Below are positions 33,193-46,506 of a stretch of DNA of 64,000 nucleotides, one piece after another (the first letter of the stretch is position 1; each line of letters opens with the position of its first letter). The notes beneath the pieces were generated by a model. It was given only the letters and a program-made list of their open reading frames with translations, ran no database searches and was not told the origin of the DNA. Source of the stretch: Jacaranda mimosifolia (taxonomy: Eukaryota; Streptophyta; Magnoliopsida; Lamiales; Bignoniaceae); assembly GCA_018894105.1 (NCBI GenBank), contig CM032127.1:28884369-28948368 (forward strand), written 5' to 3'. A program made the position numbers and the translations under genes.

Positions 33193-35547
33193 AAAAGGGC
33201 TCGTTCTTGCCTATTGATTTGATCAAATTCCATAAAATTATTATATGCTTAAAATTTATAATTTTTGGAAGCATGAAGTTTTGGCGTGAATTTTGCACCA
33301 TATGTAAATCGTGGCATGTGTATCATGTAGTTAAAATTTGGTCATAAACATGTAAGTCTTTTGAAACAAAATTTGAATATAAGATTGAGATTCGTTTTCT
33401 TAAATTAAAAATTTTGAACCTAAATTTTTGCTTTTGATGTAAGTTATTTAAATAATCTTTTAGGGCATCAAAAGAGATTCAATACAACATATTATTCATT
33501 GAAAACAAATTCAAATGAGATAGATATGATTATTTTTTTTTTTGAAGTTTTAGTGTGAAAATTGAATCTCTGGAAAAAAATTCTTTTGGCTGAAATAAAA
33601 TATATTTTGTGATGTTTATTATAATGTCATATTGTATAGTATGATAAATTATTCAAAAAATTAAAATGTGCGCCTAAAACGAGAATAAGATAAGAGGGAT
33701 ATATTTTCTTGACCTTATTGTTTAAATGTATTTATTTCATTGGGAACTAATAGAAAATGATGCTTGGATATTTTGTGCATAAAGGTTGCATGCAAATATG
33801 TTTATGGGCCAAAATTATGTATACATATATGTATATATAGAAAGATATGCTCTATTTTCTTGTATGGTTGATCATTAAATGAGAATTTCTCTACAATGTA
33901 TTCATGAGTTGCATGTTCTATTGCAATTTTGTATTGTTTGTATAATGAAACTCAAATTATGTAAATGCGATGTGTTATTTTGTGCATGCACAAACATTGA
34001 TATTTTTGGGTACTCATGAAAATTGATTTTTTTTTATTATTTTGGATATTTATTCATGAGAGATAGTTTATTGCAATGATGGTAACCCCAATTTTATTAT
34101 GATTAGATTGATGTGATAGACCTTGGATCATGTAATATTTTAATATTTGAGACATGCACTTATTAGAGCAATTTATTTTGGAACTATGATCAATCAATTT
34201 TTTTATAAGGATATTTTTGTTCACTACCATCATGCCAAATGATCTAAGCACCAAAATATCAATGCAACCTAAGTAGGGCTATATTTTTTTGTTCCTATTT
34301 TCATAGGATCAATAAATTTTTTATTATTCCATTTAACTCAGTGAGAGATGATTATTAGCTTGAGTTGTGGAATTTTTTATTTCACTGGTGTATAAGAGAG
34401 TAATAACTAATTTACTTTGATCTAAAATAAAATATTAGGCAGTACCTACTTGCATAATTAATTTCAGCAGTCCTCAACCAATTTACTAGTTTTAATTTCA
34501 AATTGATTGAATATGAAAAATGGACAAGTTGCCTAGTATTACCGCAACTTAGATACTGATAATCAATGAATGGATCAAATTAAGTTTGCACTCTAAAATT
34601 GTTTAAGCAGCAAACAAGAAAATCTAGTCAAAGAGTTTGAACTCTATTTGAGATATGAGTTTACTCATAAGAAAATGTTCTAATTATCCTTAATCACTAT
34701 TTGAGCGATTTATGAATAAGTGTAATTTATGCTATCAATCATAATATTGATAAAATTGCCTAATTTGAGGCTGATTATGAAAAGTCAGGTAATTACATTT
34801 ATCAGTATACTAACCATTAGGGTATCAAAAGCAATGATAAGCTAGATAAAAGCGAACAACAATACTAGAGCCATAAATTGATCAAACAAAGCCATAGATG
34901 TGTCACTATAATAATAGAAGCAGACAAAATATCAACAAACATCAAGTGTTGGAAACTTTTGAGATCATTTACTTCACTTGTAATAGTACTAAAATGAAGT
35001 TTGATTCTCAATACTCTCTCAGTCCTTTGTTTGCTAGTGCTTTCAATTCTCTCTTTGTTGGATAGTAGATATTGGTAATACTTGGCATATGGTTGGAGAC
35101 CGAGCAAAAATATAGACTATTATCAAGTATTGTGCAGCCATATATCAAAAATGGCTCAAAAGGAAGATGTATTATGAGTTGTGAAATGATACCTCAAGCT
35201 CAGCAATTAGCATGAGCTAATTTCTTCGAGCTCAAGAGTAGGTTTGAGTTATCCATTGGAGACGTGTTAGAGGTACTAGTTATCTGATATGGTCTAAGTT
35301 AAACTGAAGTAATTGTGAGACATTAGTTGAGCATAGTGTGTCCATCTTTCATTTAAGAGATTGTTATTCTCATGATGTAATTAACTTGACCCAGAATTTC
35401 TAATGGTTCTTTATTTATTATTGGCATGTTAGTTAGGAGAATGATCACAATAGTTTAAGGATGCTGGGCTTACTCGTTAAGGTCAATCTCCATTTTCAAA
35501 AAAATTTCTAGCAGAAAAAGGCTGTTGGAAAATGAAAGAGTGAAAGG
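33193..35547 (+). other. Element H interior, left part
   Basis: About 2.35 kb of AT-rich sequence with no recognisable Gag or Pol on either strand. The longest frame (34865-35107 minus) has no family match. I looked for copia zinc knuckle, D-S/T-G, YVDD and TEAEY motifs and saw none. Confidence 0.5.
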
Positions 35548-38069
35548 TGTAGGAGATTTGGGGAGCCTAGTGCATCAGAATTCAAAACTTCATTTCAACA
35601 AATGATAAATCATATCTCCACACTTTACAAAGGATCTAATTCATGTTCTTGACCATGGATTTGGTTTAGAGAAGTTACCTTGAAGAGGAAACTCAAATTA
35701 AATACAAAAAACTTGATACTGAAAATCTACTACAAAATTTTCAGCTAATTTGAATTACATTTTTTACCTCCTTATTAGATTGATCTCCTTGATTGTGACA
35801 CACCAAATTAAACGTCTATGAAAGGAGAATCCCTAGTAAAAAAATCAGCCTCAAATTTGATTTCCTATTGCCACAAAACTGAGCTTGAAATCAAATCTGC
35901 AGTGGCTAAACTTGATCCACAATGAAGAGTGTACCAAATGTTACACCTCTAGAATCATACACACCATCATGGATGTAGCAAAAACACTTAGATTTCTTTC
36001 ATTAGAGAAGAAATTTAGTGAAGAGGAAGGAGAGTATATGGGATGAATCTTGCTTTTTTAAGGGAAACTCGCGAATACTCACAATGTGATGAAATGAGAA
36101 AGAATATTTTGGGGTGGTTTCTCCTAGTAACGGCCAACTATCTCTCTTTGGTGTGACTAATTGGTCTCTTATATAGAGTGGAGGGTCTTTGTGAGTTAGC
36201 AAGTCCAACTTGCTAGTTTCTAGATCCTTCCTACTATTTAATTGGTCCATTAGTCACCTAGTAGGCTTTCATTGCCACATCATAATCTCATTTTGATTTT
36301 AGCAATTTAAATCAAGACCATTAATTTGAATAGACACCTCTATTTAATTTTGCCTCTAAAAATTAATTCTCTCTTGCCTTAATTAAATTAACTTTTTAAT
36401 TTAATCAATTTAACCTAATTCTTTAAGTTGGCAAGACTAGTCAATTGGCCTTTTCTAAATAGACTATTTTCTTAGCATCAAACTCATTAGATAGTCTCTC
36501 CAAACTCTTAGGCCTTGTTTGTTTATAAACTCGCAAAATATCTTTTAACTCCAAAAACTTAAACAAACAAATCATCACAGTCCCCAATCCCACTACTCAA
36601 GACACACAAGATAATCCCCAAAATGCCCTTAAAAATTGAACCTAAAATCTATTCTCAATTCCTTACCCTTAAATTATCATTACAAATATATATATATACT
36701 AATCACAAAATTTATATATATGTATTTATAAATAATATGAAAATATCTATTTCACCCCAATAATCTACAAAAAGTGATTAATGTGACATTTACAGTAAAA
36801 TTTGTTCCTACCCAAAATACAACCAAATAGATAATTTTCTCCCAAAATATGCTCCCCCTACTACCCAAAAGATAAAAAGACAACTATCACATTCCCTAGC
36901 CCCACTTCCTAAAAACCATTCTCCCAAAATATTTTCCCAAAACACTCCAAAACCTAAACAAACAAAGCCTAAGTGCATTTATTAGTGTTTTTGTGTGTCT
37001 CTCTAGGTTTATCAATTAATTGGACATGGGTTCACAACTCATTACGACATGTTTGACTATAAAATATTCTAATTAGTTTAAACTCCTTTAAACCAATCCT
37101 TCTATAAATAATCTCTATTAATTAAAGAAGACCCAATCTCCATGGTCGATATTGTCTAACCTCAATCTCATGGAGCCCAACCATTGGATGAATTAATTCT
37201 TTGTGAACCAAATTACCGCTTACGATTACCATGCAAATATGGTCCTTCTATTTTCTATCTCCTTAAAAGAAGCATATAATGAGATATTTGTTAGCTCCCT
37301 AATAGCCTCAATAATTATGCTTCTATCATAATGTTCGGTTCCATTTATGACCTCAACTTTGGAAACATCTTTTCAAATTGTCATACTACCTTAGCCTAGG
37401 ATTTCTTGAAATCGGTCATGATAGAATGCATAGAAGATGTACTCATTCTTCATAGATGAGAAAACGGATCCTATCTTGGTTCTCACCAATCTCTATACGT
37501 GGGTAGCTTGTGCCTAATCCAAGTCCATAAGACCTGCTAGAGTGGTCAAGATAAAGTCAAAGTACAAGGACCGAAGTACAAGATTACTGTGGATTCTCAA
37601 GTCAAAAGAATAATTATACGCACAAGTGTAAATTAGAAAATAGTCCATTGCCGACTAGCCACTCTGGTTATCTAATAGTTTCTCTAGATGAGTCTTCAGC
37701 GAACTTGTTCCCTAACAAGTACCCATGTCTCACATGAATTTCCCAAGAAATGAAGCAATGTCCAACCCCTTGGAATATGCATCGTCAGTGCAAGTGTGTC
37801 CAAATCTTAGATATCCCACATCATAAGATTTTATGACTTGGAATATTTAAAATCATGACCTTAGAGACTTTTCTCATGATCACCATCATATGAATGACTA
37901 AGTCTTATAGTCTTCTAATGAATTAAAGGCTTTAACTGAATGCATGTGAAGAATATTATAAAATGCATAAGATATAGATAGCCATTTTATTATATCATAC
38001 AATCAAGATTGTGTACTAAGAATAATGATATACGCAAATCTAATTGGCTTGTGGGGCACTATTCCAACA
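35548..38069 (-). repeat. Solo LTR G inside element H
   Basis: This is another Angela-like family LTR. It starts TGTAGGAGATTTGGGGAGCC and ends GGCTTGTGGGGCACTATTCCAACA. It includes the common middle blocks (CCTAACAAGTACCCATGTC near 37710) and a TATA region (sense CTCTATATAAGA, 36167-36178). The length of 2.52 kb includes a 459-bp MITE at 36511-36969. Flanks AAAGG (35543-35547) and AAGAG (38070-38074) are only partly alike. No internal region remains. Confidence 0.85.
36511..36969. mobile_element. Tourist-like MITE in LTR G
   Basis: The ends are GGCCTTGTTTGTTTATAAAC and, inverted, GGCTTTGTTTGTTTAGGTTT. That is an inverted repeat of about 16 bp, of the GGCCTTGTTTG type known from PIF/Harbinger (Tourist) MITEs. 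It is flanked by TTA on the left and TAA on the right, close to the TWA target preference. Other family LTRs lack it at this position. It is AT-rich and encodes nothing. Confidence 0.65.
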
Positions 38070-41000
38070 AAGAGGTTCGCTTATCCTCTAAAGTTTGTCT
38101 TTTAAAATTGAATATAGACTTATGAATGAGTGACACTAAGCAATGCACTCTGTCTTCTTTATTTTTTGCACTATTGGTTAGTACAACCCCTTTCTCATCA
38201 GTCAAATATGCTAAGTTTATCAAGGTGATTTGGAAAGATAGAGAATCAACTGCGACATGAAAATAGAGGTTCAATGTACTGATAAAAAGTAAGAAAATCA
38301 TGTCTAAATAGTTTGGACAAATATTTAAAGGAAAATAATTGTGCAAGTTAAGATGTGATTCCAAATACTTCGCTTCTAGAATGGGCTTGCGATAATTGAG
38401 GAATCAAACACTTCTAGTTAAGCTGGATTTATGATGTAAATTGATCTAGTCTCAATTGAGGAGATATAATTCTTAGTTGTAGCTTATATCTTGAAAATAT
38501 ATGTTCAAAATCCAATTTTTGTAAGATGGCAGCAAGCAACAATTTGTAGTATGTGCCTAAAGGAATTGACAAGGTGACAAGGTATGTTCTCACAAGGTGA
38601 TGAATACCATATTGTAGAAAATAATAAAGATTAAGTTGCATAAAAAAGGTTTCCTCGAGGAAGATTTACTAGATCGTATGTGAAGTTTAAATGAATCTTG
38701 AACAATATGAGTTACAAGATCCTTGAAGAGATGCTTAATTTTTCTAGCAAAGGTGTTGTTCCTTAAAGCTCATCTAGCAATTGTTGGGATAGTAGGAGTG
38801 ATCATAATGTCAATGGGAGCGTATCACTTAATAAAAAAATGACTTTTCAAATTTCATAAATAGGTGTGAGCGTGAAGTGTTCCCATCATCTATATGAGTC
38901 GAGAAGTCATCCTTCATGATCATTGTTTGTGGATGTTGATGAGATAGAATGACACTTGTGACTTATTATTTAAAGTGGACAGCTAATATCGTCTGGTGGT
39001 TAAGAACAAAATCTAAGAACTAATTGATCAACCTCTAAGTGTAAGACCATTGGAAACATGTGGTTTCTTAAGGTCCAAGTACAAAGTGAATAAGTTAATT
39101 AACATATGTAAAGTTCAAAGAATGGCAAAATATTCTCCCCCTGTGATGAGATTTTTCTCTTTTCGTCAATGCTATCCATTGGTGTTACTTTTGTCTAAGT
39201 TTGTCTTGGATGATTTGATTGTACATATCCAAATGAGAAATGGTGAGGAGATCTATATGGATTATGTAACAAATTCAAGTAGTGGAATAGAAGCATTAAG
39301 ATTATTGCTTGAAAAACTCCATTTATAATATGAAAAGCTCCATGTGTAGCTGAGTTAGCATCTAAGTAGTATTACTTTGAATTACATCAAGCTATCACCT
39401 GATGAATAAGGTAGCCAATAGTATATTAAGATAAGAGAAGGTATTTTTCTCTCACTATATATGAGTGATAATATGGTTACAAGTGACATGAAAATGTTGC
39501 AACTTGAAAGTCATTATCCCTTTGATATGGACATAGGAAAAGGTAGATGCACACTTGATGTGTAGACATCGAGATCATTTAATAATACTCTAGAGTTTGC
39601 TTTAAGAATAACTATATATGCATCATAATAGTTCTATTGACACTTCATGATTATGATTATGTTCTTAACTAAGAGAAATGCCTTAAAAAATAGAAGAAAA
39701 AAGAAATGCTAGCAAGTATTGTTTAAATAAGAGCTGCAAATTTTTTTGAAGCATACTATATATGTACTCAACTTGTCTTGGGCTTAGTATGGTGAATTGA
39801 TGGGAAAGCAATCATTGACGCAAATATTGTGGTGAGATTAGAGGGATACTCGATGTCTAAATGGATTGGTCTAAGTTTGCCTGGACACTATCTAGTTTAA
39901 AACTTCTTGAGATAATGCAAGGCGTGGTGCACATACGTGATGCTATCATTATCTTTATGATAATGAAGCTACTTTGTATACATTGAGCACCTGATATTTT
40001 TTTGGGTACTAAAACATACTTATGCTAGATATTGTTTTATTGATAAGAAGTATTATACATTGTTCTTGGGCATATTTCTAATATCGATATGATCGCTTAT
40101 CTCTTTTCAAGTCATTATATAGAGATATTCTCTAAAGTCATATTACATTAAGGGACTATGTTGAAATTGACTAATGACATATGAGAATATATTGCGATTA
40201 ATAAGATATGTTTACATGTTCATTATGTGGTTGGTACTATACTTGTGAGATGTGAATGTCAACAGCCTTTGATTGGCCTATCCACGCGAACAATTGTCCT
40301 AGTGCTTTGATAATGAGTAAGATGAGACTTATAGATCTTTTCGGATGGTCGAGTGATATGCAAATGATTGCCTTCGCATTTGGAGTGAAGAAGATTAAGA
40401 AATTTATAACTAAGAGTCGCCTTATAGGCTAAAATGAGATCATATTTAATAGATTATGAAGTGTGTCCAACTTCATAAAGCCTATTTTTAGCTAAACATG
40501 CGAGCTACTAGAAGGCATTTGGGAAGTGTTTGTCTAGTATTGTGTAGGTTAGGCACTTGAATGGCAACTGGGCTAAGGTTCATATGATTTTAAGAGTGTA
40601 ACATGCCCAAATTGAGTAGGAGCTCCACCATAGTATGTATTCATAGTGCATGTGCTTTACGGTGACTTCTGAATGAGAGTAACTAAATAGTTCCCTACTT
40701 TGTCACTATGTGAGTCCTTATTGTCTTTTATATCCTTTGAGACTTTAGACCATGTCATGAAGTGTAAGCTTGATGATGCTTCTTTAGCATATTTCCAAGG
40801 GCCATGATTAATTTGGTCTATTGGAGCATAACTAGAAAAGCTGTCAAGACCAAGCAAATTGGAATGAGGGGCCGAGGAAAAACTATGTTGATAACACACT
40901 CGTCTTCTATGGCTTATGGGCTGACCGACTAGTCAAAAGAGGAAAGAGATAAACATGCTCTAGTTATTACTGAGGGATCAAGGATGCTTGATTTAGTGTA

Positions 41001-41206
41001 ACCATAAAGTTTGAGATACATAGCACGTTTTTGGATTTGTAGGACTGTGTTAGTTTGGTGGCGACTTAATATAACTCTCCTCACTTGTTTTTTTCTTGTG
41101 TGGTGGCACACCTTATTCCTTGTATGAAAGAAAGGATGTGAAAATGAGAAATGTTATGAGTATGATGCTTGAGGAGATTGAGTCAAATATGTATAAGTAT
41201 GAGGTT
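38070..41206 (+). other. Element H interior, right part
   Basis: About 3.1 kb without recognisable retroelement domains. The plus frame at 39050-39328 (92 codons) is the longest plus-strand frame and matches nothing I know. A clear polypurine tract is not seen before the 3' LTR; the nearest purine-rich stretch is at 41169-41183 (TTGAGGAGATTGAG). Confidence 0.45.
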
Positions 41207-41856
41207 TGTAAATTGGGTCAGGTTTTGGACTTTTGACCCAATAGACATTCATATTTGAATGATTCTTATGTATATCTAGAAGGAGTTGTAGTTCTTGTTG
41301 GATTAGAACTCTTTTTTGTGAAGAGATGTTGACTAATAGCATTCATCCACATCTAGGAGGATAACTCTTCGTTATGTGGGATAAACATGATCCATATATC
41401 TCTGGATTGCTAGTTAGATTGGACTCTTGGAAGACTAGCCTATAATAGGCCCTCTTTCTAAGAGTTTAGATACATAACTCGAGTATTCACTCTCTCTATA
41501 TTCATAGTTTTTCTCTCTTAATCTTTTTTGGAGTGTTACCAAATGGTGAAAGATTGAAGATTGTGTAAGATTGTGAAAACTCTTAATCTCTCTTAAGGTG
41601 TGTAAGATTGTGAAAACTCTGTAGCAACCTTAGAGGTGAGTAGAGATTGAAGAAGGCATTAGATGTTAAAGGACGTGGAGTTTATCCTTCGGAAATGTTC
41701 GAACCAAGAAACTTAGAGTCTCTGTGCATTAAGAGGCTTGTAGGCAAGTTTTGATCCAGGATGGTAGTTGTTAAACTTCTGCTAATCAAAAGGTAACATT
41801 GAACCATCCATTTTAATTCTATATGGATATTAATTGTTTATGTATAATTATTTCGA
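41207..41856 (+). repeat. Element H 3' LTR (650 bp)
   Basis: It starts TGTAAATTGGGTC and ends near TAATTATTTCGA by alignment to the 5' LTR. It contains a 35-bp local duplication (TGTGTAAGATTGTGAAAACTC repeated at 41553-41621) that the 5' LTR does not have. TATA-like CTATAATAGG lies at 41440. Confidence 0.7.
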
Positions 41857-41870
41857 ATATATATGTTATA

Positions 41871-41899
41871 ATCATCATCATCATCATCATCACCACCAT
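41871..41899 (+). repeat. (ATC)n microsatellite
   Basis: Seven ATC units followed by ACC units lie directly after the 3' LTR of H. This may have altered the right target duplication. Confidence 0.9.
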
Positions 41900-43226
41900 T
41901 ATTTTTTCCCTTTTTTTTTACATATACGTTTTAGAGGTAATGGTAAGAAGAACCTATACATTCTTTGTGATTGAGAAGCTTTTCTAGTGGAATATTGGTG
42001 GCTTATTCATTGTTTATCTTTGAGCTTATTTTTTGTGTTTCAACTTTGGAGGTTGTCAATATTTTTAATTCAATCGGATGATTTTTTGGAATGAAATTTT
42101 AATTTCCCCCAAGTGGCATTAGTTTCATTCATAAAGTGTAGTAGGGGTTTTGAACTTAATGTACTCTTAGCATGCGTGTACATAATTAACAAAAAAAAAA
42201 AAAACAACACCTAATTGAAAAATATTTCAAATTGAGAATTTTGAATTGATTAGTTAATTTCTTTAAAATGTTTTGGCCTTTTTTGTTTTCCAACTTATTT
42301 GTTTTCAATTCAATGATATAAATATAAGTAGAAAATAAAAACAAAATGATTTTTAATTAGTCTTACATGAATAATAAGAAAATAAATGAAAGAGAGAATT
42401 AGAATCATCATATAAAATTAATCATTGCAAGAAAGATTAAAGAACTAAATTTTTTAAAAATCTTTCATGAAAATATAATTAAATAAAAATACCATGAGAG
42501 TGTTCGCAAGAGCTTTTATTTAAAAAAAAATACTTTTAAAAATTATGCAAAAGTGATTAGCAGTAAAAGTGGCGAATATTTGGAAATTGTTTATGAAAAT
42601 AGTAAAAAAAAATAAAATGGAACAAGAATATTTGGTGAGGAATAACTTCTACTTGAGCTTACGTCAAATGGTATTATGCTACCCTTTAGTTTGGAGTTTT
42701 AAAATAAATAGTAAAGATAAAATTGGCAAATAAAATTTATAAATATGTACTAAAAATTCAAAGGTGGTAAAAATCACTTTCAACTTCTACTCTTTTTTAA
42801 CTTAATTGACGTAGTCATCAAAGTAGAAGCATGTCGTGTTTTCAATAGCTTCTATTTTTATTCAACTAAAAGTAAAACAAGTTGGAAGCCATTCCTCTAA
42901 GCCTCTTATATATATGTTTTATGTTTATAGTGGGTAAAATAGTTTGTAATTGTTGAATCTACCACCCGATACAAAATTGATAATTTATTATCTAAAAATT
43001 TCTCTTATTTATTAAAAATTTAAATTGAATGATGATGCCATATTGAAAAATAACCTAAATGATTCATCAAACCAATCGAATCAACTGGAACTGATCTATT
43101 CCTAGGTTAAAAAGAAAAATTAAATAAGACCCAGCATAGGGTTGCAAACAGGCTAAAGAAATGAAACTCGAAAGGTTTTGTGTGAAAAAATATGCTAGCT
43201 GGAAAGACCAAATAAATGGCAAAATT
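41900..43226. other. Unassigned AT-rich stretch
   Basis: No gene, LTR or primer site is recognised. It has homopolymer runs (for example A13 near 42190). A possible MITE-like block lies at about 42495-42905 (AGCTTTTATTTAAA... near the left, its rough inverse near the right), but the ends are too diverged to call. It could be the distal part of element E. Confidence 0.35.
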
Positions 43227-44463
43227 TGTTAGATTAGTGTTCGACAAGTCAATAAGGCTGGTTGTAAATTGCTTTTTTGTATACTTTCTTATTCAATCAA
43301 TATATAAACCTTTTGTCATCTTTATCTTACGTATCTCATGTTGATACTTAAGAAATATAGTGGTTGAAATCCTTAGAAATATAGTGGTTGAAATCCTTAG
43401 GTCATATATGAATGTGGGACATAGTGATACATAGATGGTGATCATGTAATACGCCTCCATGATCTTGATCTTAAAATCCTTTCAAGTTGTAGAAGGGCAA
43501 TGGTAGAATTGAATAGACTTGTCTAATGATGCACTCTCCAATAGTTGGAGGATGTAGTAGAGACACTAGTGGCGCATAGGTGGGTGCTTGCTAGAGAACT
43601 AGATCATTGAATGCCTTCAATTCGAGAAAATCTATAAGGAAGCCGTTGTGGTATATCAATAATCGATCTTCTCATAGTTAAGATAGTGCATATAAATAGT
43701 TGTTAGACTGGAGGTTCCATGGTAACATTGTGCATCAATGCTTAGTTTTGGTACTTATCTAGACCACATGGCTGGTTTAGATAAAATTTACTTGTGTTGG
43801 GTAAAGATTACTTGTGTATAGAGGTTTTTGAGAACCAATAAAAAATGCATTGCTCTCTTATTGAATGAGTTGATCTCCTATATTTTCTATGATGCACGGT
43901 TTAAAAAATCCTTGCGCAAGGTAATGTGATAATTTATAAAAGGGTTTCTAAAGTTGAGATCACTTGAACCGGTCAATAAGAATAGACCTATGGTTATTAA
44001 GGCTATAGAAAATGATAAATCTCTTTGTCCCTAGGCTTCAATTTTGAGATAAAAAATAGAGGGACCATATTTGCTGGTACTCATAAGCAGAAAGGTTCAC
44101 ACACTTCATTCACCCATTAATTATGCTTTATAGACTTATTGTTAGATATTAACCATGAAAATTGGGTACTCTTGAATTAATAGAGATTAATTCAAAATTG
44201 GTTAATTAAAGGAGTTTAATTAATCAAAATAATAAGTAATTTAATTATCTCAAATTAAATCGTAAGGTGTTGGGAGTCCCTATTGATTGGTGAACCCTTA
44301 TACCTAAGGGGTGGAACACAAATACTCAAGGTACACGTGGAGTATTTTCTAGGTACTAGATAATATCATCTAAAGAGTTAAATTTTAAGAAGTTAAATTA
44401 ATTACATTAAATAAATTATTTATTTAATTAAGGCTTAAAGAGTTGATTAATTAGTAGAGATGT
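43227..44463 (+). repeat. Angela-family LTR fragment I, opposite orientation
   Basis: This is the same LTR family as A-G but in plus orientation. It starts TGTTAGATTAGTGTTCGACA, equivalent to the sense LTR start TGTTGGAATAGTGCCC. It then follows the LTR through GGTGGGTGCTTGCTAGAGAAC and CCTTGCGCAAGGTAATGTGAT to about 1.24 kb, then stops at 44463, losing the promoter half. It has a 24-bp perfect tandem duplication (43351-43398). It is the most diverged copy of the family here. Confidence 0.78.
43351..43398 (+). repeat. 24-bp perfect tandem duplication
   Basis: AGAAATATAGTGGTTGAAAT plus CCTT occurs twice in a row without change, at 43351-43374 and 43375-43398, inside LTR fragment I. As its surroundings are strongly diverged, this duplication must be recent. 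Confidence 0.95.
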
Positions 44464-45850
44464 TACGCCAAAAAATTGAACTATAAAGTTTGGTCTTAAG
44501 GAGTGAATTTCAATCCCAATAATGAGTCACCAATCAAAACTATGAATATAATTAAAACTCCAAACACTCCTAGTAATCAAAATAAATCTTGAAACATAAG
44601 AAACTCAAAATAACCAATACTCCTTCAACTAGTAGTTCATTAAAAGAACAAAAACTAAAATGCCAACATGCAGTGATACTAAATCTACTGCTAATTCCTC
44701 ATTAGAAAAAGGGAAATTTCCAACTCTAATTCTTGTTAAAAGTGGGTTCCACATCCTTACCAGTACTAGGGTTTAAGTTAAACATGGGTTCCACATCCAC
44801 ATCACCAAATCCATGTATTTTCACTAAGCTCAAAACCATATGGTGAAAGCTAAATAATTGTAGGCCGATTTGTGTTTGCAGCTAAAGCTCATGTGAAGGA
44901 ATGAGGGACTTAAGTTATCATTTTCAAAGAGAATGTGTTCTGGTCTTTCTCATAGGCTCTATGATTCTTTTACACAGTTTCGCAGGCAAATTCTATTGAT
45001 GGAACATCTACCTCAAATCAGAAAAGTGTTCTCCCTTGTCTGTTAAGAGAAACAACAAAGAGGTGTTGGCAACTCCTCTAACCTTGACACTCATAATAAG
45101 ATGGCATTTACAGTCAAGACTCTAGACACCAAGGACACTGCCAAGCTAGCAGTGAACAGCCAGGGACTTTAAAAGCCCAAAGAAAAATAAGGCCTATTAC
45201 ACATATTGTTCATGTTTTGGTCACATATTGAGACCTGTTACAAGCTTCATGATTGTCCTTTTGGCCTCAAGTTGAAGTCCAAAACTCAACCATTCCAATC
45301 TTCTTAGTCGCTCTCTCCAACAGTTAGCTGTTGTAACTATTTCAATCAATCAAATCTCTCAGATCCAACTGGCTGATGGTCTCAACTCTTTCTTTTAGAG
45401 TCTAAGTCCTACTCAGTATAACCAACTTATTAATCTTCTATCATTTTATGTCACTTTCTCTCCCAAATCTACTGATCATGAAGCACCATTAGTATCATTC
45501 ACCATACGTATATGTTTCCTTATGCCCTCTCAACATGATCTCTCTTCCAATGCATGGACAATTGATCCAGGATCATCTAAACATATATGCTCCACACTGT
45601 TATGTTCCAGAACCTAATTCCCATATACCATTCTTCAATCAACTTGCCTAATAATACTAGCATTCTAGTTCATTATATGGGCAATATAACCCTTACTCCA
45701 TCTATAACCTTGTAGAATGTTCCTTATGTTTCTCAAACTTCAGCTTTTATGTGTTAGTTTTCTTCTCCATGATTCATCTCTCATTGTCACCCTTTTTATG
45801 ATCATTTTGTGACCTATTGGCTCCTAAGAATTGACATACCCCTGAAGTAT
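44464..45850 (+). pseudogene. Copia gag-protease fragment (third lineage)
   Basis: In shifting plus-strand frames I see VKTLDTKDTAKLAVNSQGL (45112-45170), a zinc-knuckle remnant around TYCSCFGH and HDCPFGLKLKSK (about 45200-45285), SLSPTVSCCNY, and the protease block WTIDPGSSKHIC (45555-45590), where the usual D-S-G is D-P-G. These are the C-terminal Gag and protease of a Ty1/copia element that differs from both the Angela-like and SIRE-like elements. No LTR or primer site can be attached to it. It adjoins LTR fragment I, possibly its former insertion. Confidence 0.65.
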
Positions 45851-46088
45851 TTAAATAGCATAGAAACATATTTATTATTAAAAATATAGTGCTATGATTA
45901 GTCTACTAAGTTCTCCCCTACTTCACTCTAATGTTATAGAAACCTTTTGTTGGTATTGGTTTTAGAGTTTCATTGGTCATTGTCTTGATTTCTTGGATGA
46001 ATTTGATATTATATTTCATGGATTAAATTAGAATGTTAATCGAATTGAATACTACTTTTATGCCAATAGATGTTTTGGGACTTAAGAT
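45851..46088 (+). repeat. Possible 5' part of older gypsy-type LTR
   Basis: This stretch ends GTTTTGGGACTTAAGA, and the sequence after the younger LTR resumes TAAGATGTTAGGGTCAG. Joined across one TAAGA this reads as a continuous LTR. It has no coding signal. The assignment depends on the nested-LTR interpretation. Confidence 0.35.
46084..46088 (+). other. Target duplication TAAGA, left copy
   Basis: TAAGA stands directly before TGTAATGCCC and again at 49950-49954 directly after GGGTATGACA, a perfect 5-bp duplication around the long LTR. Confidence 0.8.
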
Positions 46089-46506
46089 GTAATGCCCTAG
46101 AATTTTATTTCATGTTTAATCGATTAATATATCTTATTTTATTTGATTTACAATTTCAATTAAAATTATAATAATGCATGAACTATATTTTTGGCATAAT
46201 ATATTTATATACATAATATATAGATAATATTAAATTATCTTTTGATCAAATAGTGATAATTAATATTATATATATACATTGTAGATACTCTATATTTTGG
46301 GGAGTATAAGTTATAATTCTATTTGAATTAATATTATATTAATAGTAAACGAAAGAGGAAAAAGGGGAAGAACGAAAAAAGATAGCAGCTGTGGCAGAGG
46401 GAAAAGGAAAAGGAGATGACATTTGCAGGAAATGCATTAGAAATTATACAAGGTAATTCATGAGTTTGTAGACTTCATATTTAATAATTGTGAGATTCAA
46501 TGATGT

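Larger units (their letters stand above)
31538..41856 (+). mobile_element. Element H, LARD-like LTR element, nested
   Basis: Two direct repeats in plus orientation bound this 10.3-kb stretch: 31538-33174 and 41207-41856. Both start TGTNAATT, share TTGGATTAGAACT, CCTCTTTCTAAGAGTTTAG, GGTAACATTGAAC and other runs, and end with TTAATTGTTTATGTATAAT. A Met-tRNA-type primer site lies at 33179. The interior is 8.0 kb, of which 2.5 kb is solo LTR G. The remaining 5.5 kb gives no recognisable Gag or Pol, which suits a large retrotransposon derivative rather than a coding element. The flanks AACTA (left) and ATATA (right) do not match. The proteins that moved it would come from another element. Confidence 0.68.

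Noticed and set aside
41871..41899. CRISPR-like or other short regular repeat
   Set aside because: It is a simple ATC/ACC microsatellite; no spacer-repeat structure occurs anywhere in the window.
42495..42905. MITE with ends like AGAGTGTTCGCAAGAGCTTT
   Set aside because: The proposed inverted ends match too poorly, and no target duplication is visible.
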